Shown here one piece after another: positions 62,995-64,000 of a stretch of 64,000 nucleotides of DNA. Numbering within the stretch: position 1 is the stretch's first letter; every line of letters starts with the position of its first letter. The notes beneath the pieces were generated by a model. It ran no database searches. It was not told the origin of the DNA and saw only the letters and a list, made by a program, of their open reading frames with translations. Both the position numbers and the translations under genes were made by a program. The stretch lies in the NCBI RefSeq assembly GCF_005280275.1, contig NZ_CP040021.1, positions 1,761,001-1,825,000 of the forward strand, read 5' to 3'. The stretch comes from Salinivibrio kushneri (lineage in GTDB: Bacteria; Pseudomonadota; Gammaproteobacteria; Enterobacterales; Vibrionaceae).

Positions 62995-63880
62995 CAGACT
63001 GCCCTTTTGCTGTTGACTCACTGACCAATTTTGCTAAATATTGGCCGTAATCGTTTTTCATCATCGGCTCGGCCAACGCCAGTAATTGCTCGTCACTTAG
63101 CCAGCCCTGTCGCCACGCAATCTCTTCTAAACAGGCGACTTTTAGCCCTTGCACATTTTCAATGGTTTGCACAAAAGACGATGCCTCGTGCAAACTTTCA
63201 TGGGTACCGGTGTCCAGCCAAGCAAAACCACGGCCCAATAGCTCGACATTAAGCGCGTCATCATGTAAGTACATTTCATTAATCGCTGTAATCTCAAGCT
63301 CACCACGGGCTGACGGTTTGACTCGCTTTGCCATCTCAACCACACGGTTATCATAAAAATACAACCCTGTGACCGCGTACTGGGATTTTGGCGCTGACGG
63401 TTTTTCTTCAATCGATATGGCCTTCATTGTCTCGTCAAACTCAACCACACCAAAACGCTCAGGATCTTTGACTTGATAACCAAAAACGGTAGCGCCAGAT
63501 TCTCGCGCTGCAGCACGTTTAAGTGTATTTGAAAAAGACTGACCGTAAAAAATGTTATCGCCCAGCACTAAGCAGACATTATCATCACCGATGAAGTCTT
63601 CACCAATGATAAACGCCTGAGCCAATCCGTCCGGGCTTGGCTGAACGGCATACTCCAGATGGATACCAAAATCAGACCCATCCCCCAAAAGACGCTTAAA
63701 CGCGGCGTTATCTTCAGGCGTAGTAATGATCAAAATGTCGCGAATGCCTGCCAACATCAAGGTTGACAGCGGATAAAACACCATCGGCTTGTCATAAATC
63801 GGCAACAGCTGTTTGGAGACGCCGCGCGTGAGTGGATACAAACGCGATCCTGACCCGCCAGCAAGGATAATTCCTTTCAT
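62972..63880 (-). CDS. rmlA: Glucose-1-phosphate thymidylyltransferase RmlA
   Basis: This 302-aa enzyme makes dTDP-glucose. Start ATG 63880 ([20 protein letters not shown]). The activator/nucleotide-binding loop [41 protein letters not shown] and [16 protein letters not shown] are all intact. The C-terminus is slightly extended and Ser-rich, and overlaps rmlD. It lies 77 bp downstream of a probable rmlB. Confidence 0.95.
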   Translation of the reverse strand: MKGIILAGGSGSRLYPLTRGVSKQLLPIYDKPMVFYPLSTLMLAGIRDILIITTPEDNAAFKRLLGDGSDFGIHLEYAVQPSPDGLAQAFIIGEDFIGDDNVCLVLGDNIFYGQSFSNTLKRAAARESGATVFGYQVKDPERFGVVEFDETMKAISIEEKPSAPKSQYAVTGLYFYDNRVVEMAKRVKPSARGELEITAINEMYLHDDALNVELLGRGFAWLDTGTHESLHEASSFVQTIENVQGLKVACLEEIAWRQGWLSDEQLLALAEPMMKNDYGQYLAKLVSESTAKGQSDARSNNR

Positions 63881-63957
63881 AAAAAACAGTCCTAGATCCA
63901 AGCTCCCAGACCCAAACGCCCGCGAGCAAAAAGCAAAGATTTGAAAAAGTGTGGAAG

Positions 63958-64000
63958 CTAGTTCGCGCCTAGCCGCTCGCGTGTGTAAGAGCCATCAAGG
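63958..64000 (-). CDS. rmlB: Probable C-terminal end of dTDP-glucose 4,6-dehydratase RmlB (partial)
   Basis: Reading leftward from the window edge gives [13 protein letters not shown] and a TAG at 63958-63960. This resembles the end of RmlB proteins, where a GxY...RLG tail is common, and rmlB normally precedes rmlA. Only 13 codons are visible, so the call rests mainly on gene order. Confidence 0.55.
   Translation of the reverse strand, partial: LDGSYTRERLGAN

Overview
The window looks like chromosome of a Vibrionaceae-type gammaproteobacterium (Vibrio/Salinivibrio/Grimontia-like). The reasons are a Vibrio-style chitooligosaccharide operon, a complete rbsDACBKR operon, miaE, and an RfaH/JUMPstart-controlled group-2-like capsule locus. 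The genus call is inference, because no rRNA or marker gene is present.

Left part (1-22 kb). It opens inside a chitooligosaccharide uptake and degradation operon: permease end, two ABC ATPases, GH9 and GH20 hexosaminidases. Next come miaE, an IS200-like HUH transposase of the REP-associated (RAYT) type, a 37-aa membrane peptide too short for ordinary ORF calling, a large pRiA4b-ORF3-like protein, yciI, a GspS-like lipoprotein, an RluA-family pseudouridine synthase, an NhaC-type antiporter coupled to a Cys/Met PLP enzyme, and the ribose operon with a perfect 16-bp operator. This part is peppered with about 35 copies of a short word, GGGACAGRCACTTT or its complement. Most are intergenic, but two clusters are translated in frame inside the GH9 gene. 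I found no good copy to the right of 22.85 kb.

Island (23-61 kb). Nearly all genes run leftward from a 39-bp JUMPstart/ops element at 60826-60864. The order is lipoprotein, KpsD/Wza, KpsM, KpsT, KpsE, KpsC-like protein, glycosyltransferase, coiled-coil protein, WecB, WecC, a giant four-domain glycosyltransferase, glycosyltransferase, GlmU, GlmM, a methyltransferase/P-loop fusion, a PL14-like lipoprotein, more glycosyltransferases and a second KpsC. There is no Wzx/Wzy, so export is by ABC transporter. GlmM, GlmU, WecB and WecC form a route from GlcN-6-P to UDP-ManNAcA, so a ManNAcA-containing capsule is likely. An IS30 remnant and an AT-rich stretch within the giant glycosyltransferase point to mosaic assembly.

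Boundaries. At 22.0-23.0 kb and 61.2-61.5 kb, on both sides of the island, lie directly oriented copies of an unusual module made of CCTAGG runs, GAATACGG/CCGTATTC inverted repeats and a conserved spacer. Between the left copies sits a 270-bp tandem duplication carrying a small unrecognised gene with a strong ribosome-binding site. To the right are rmlC, rmlD, rmlA and the last codons of a probable rmlB (dTDP-L-rhamnose synthesis).
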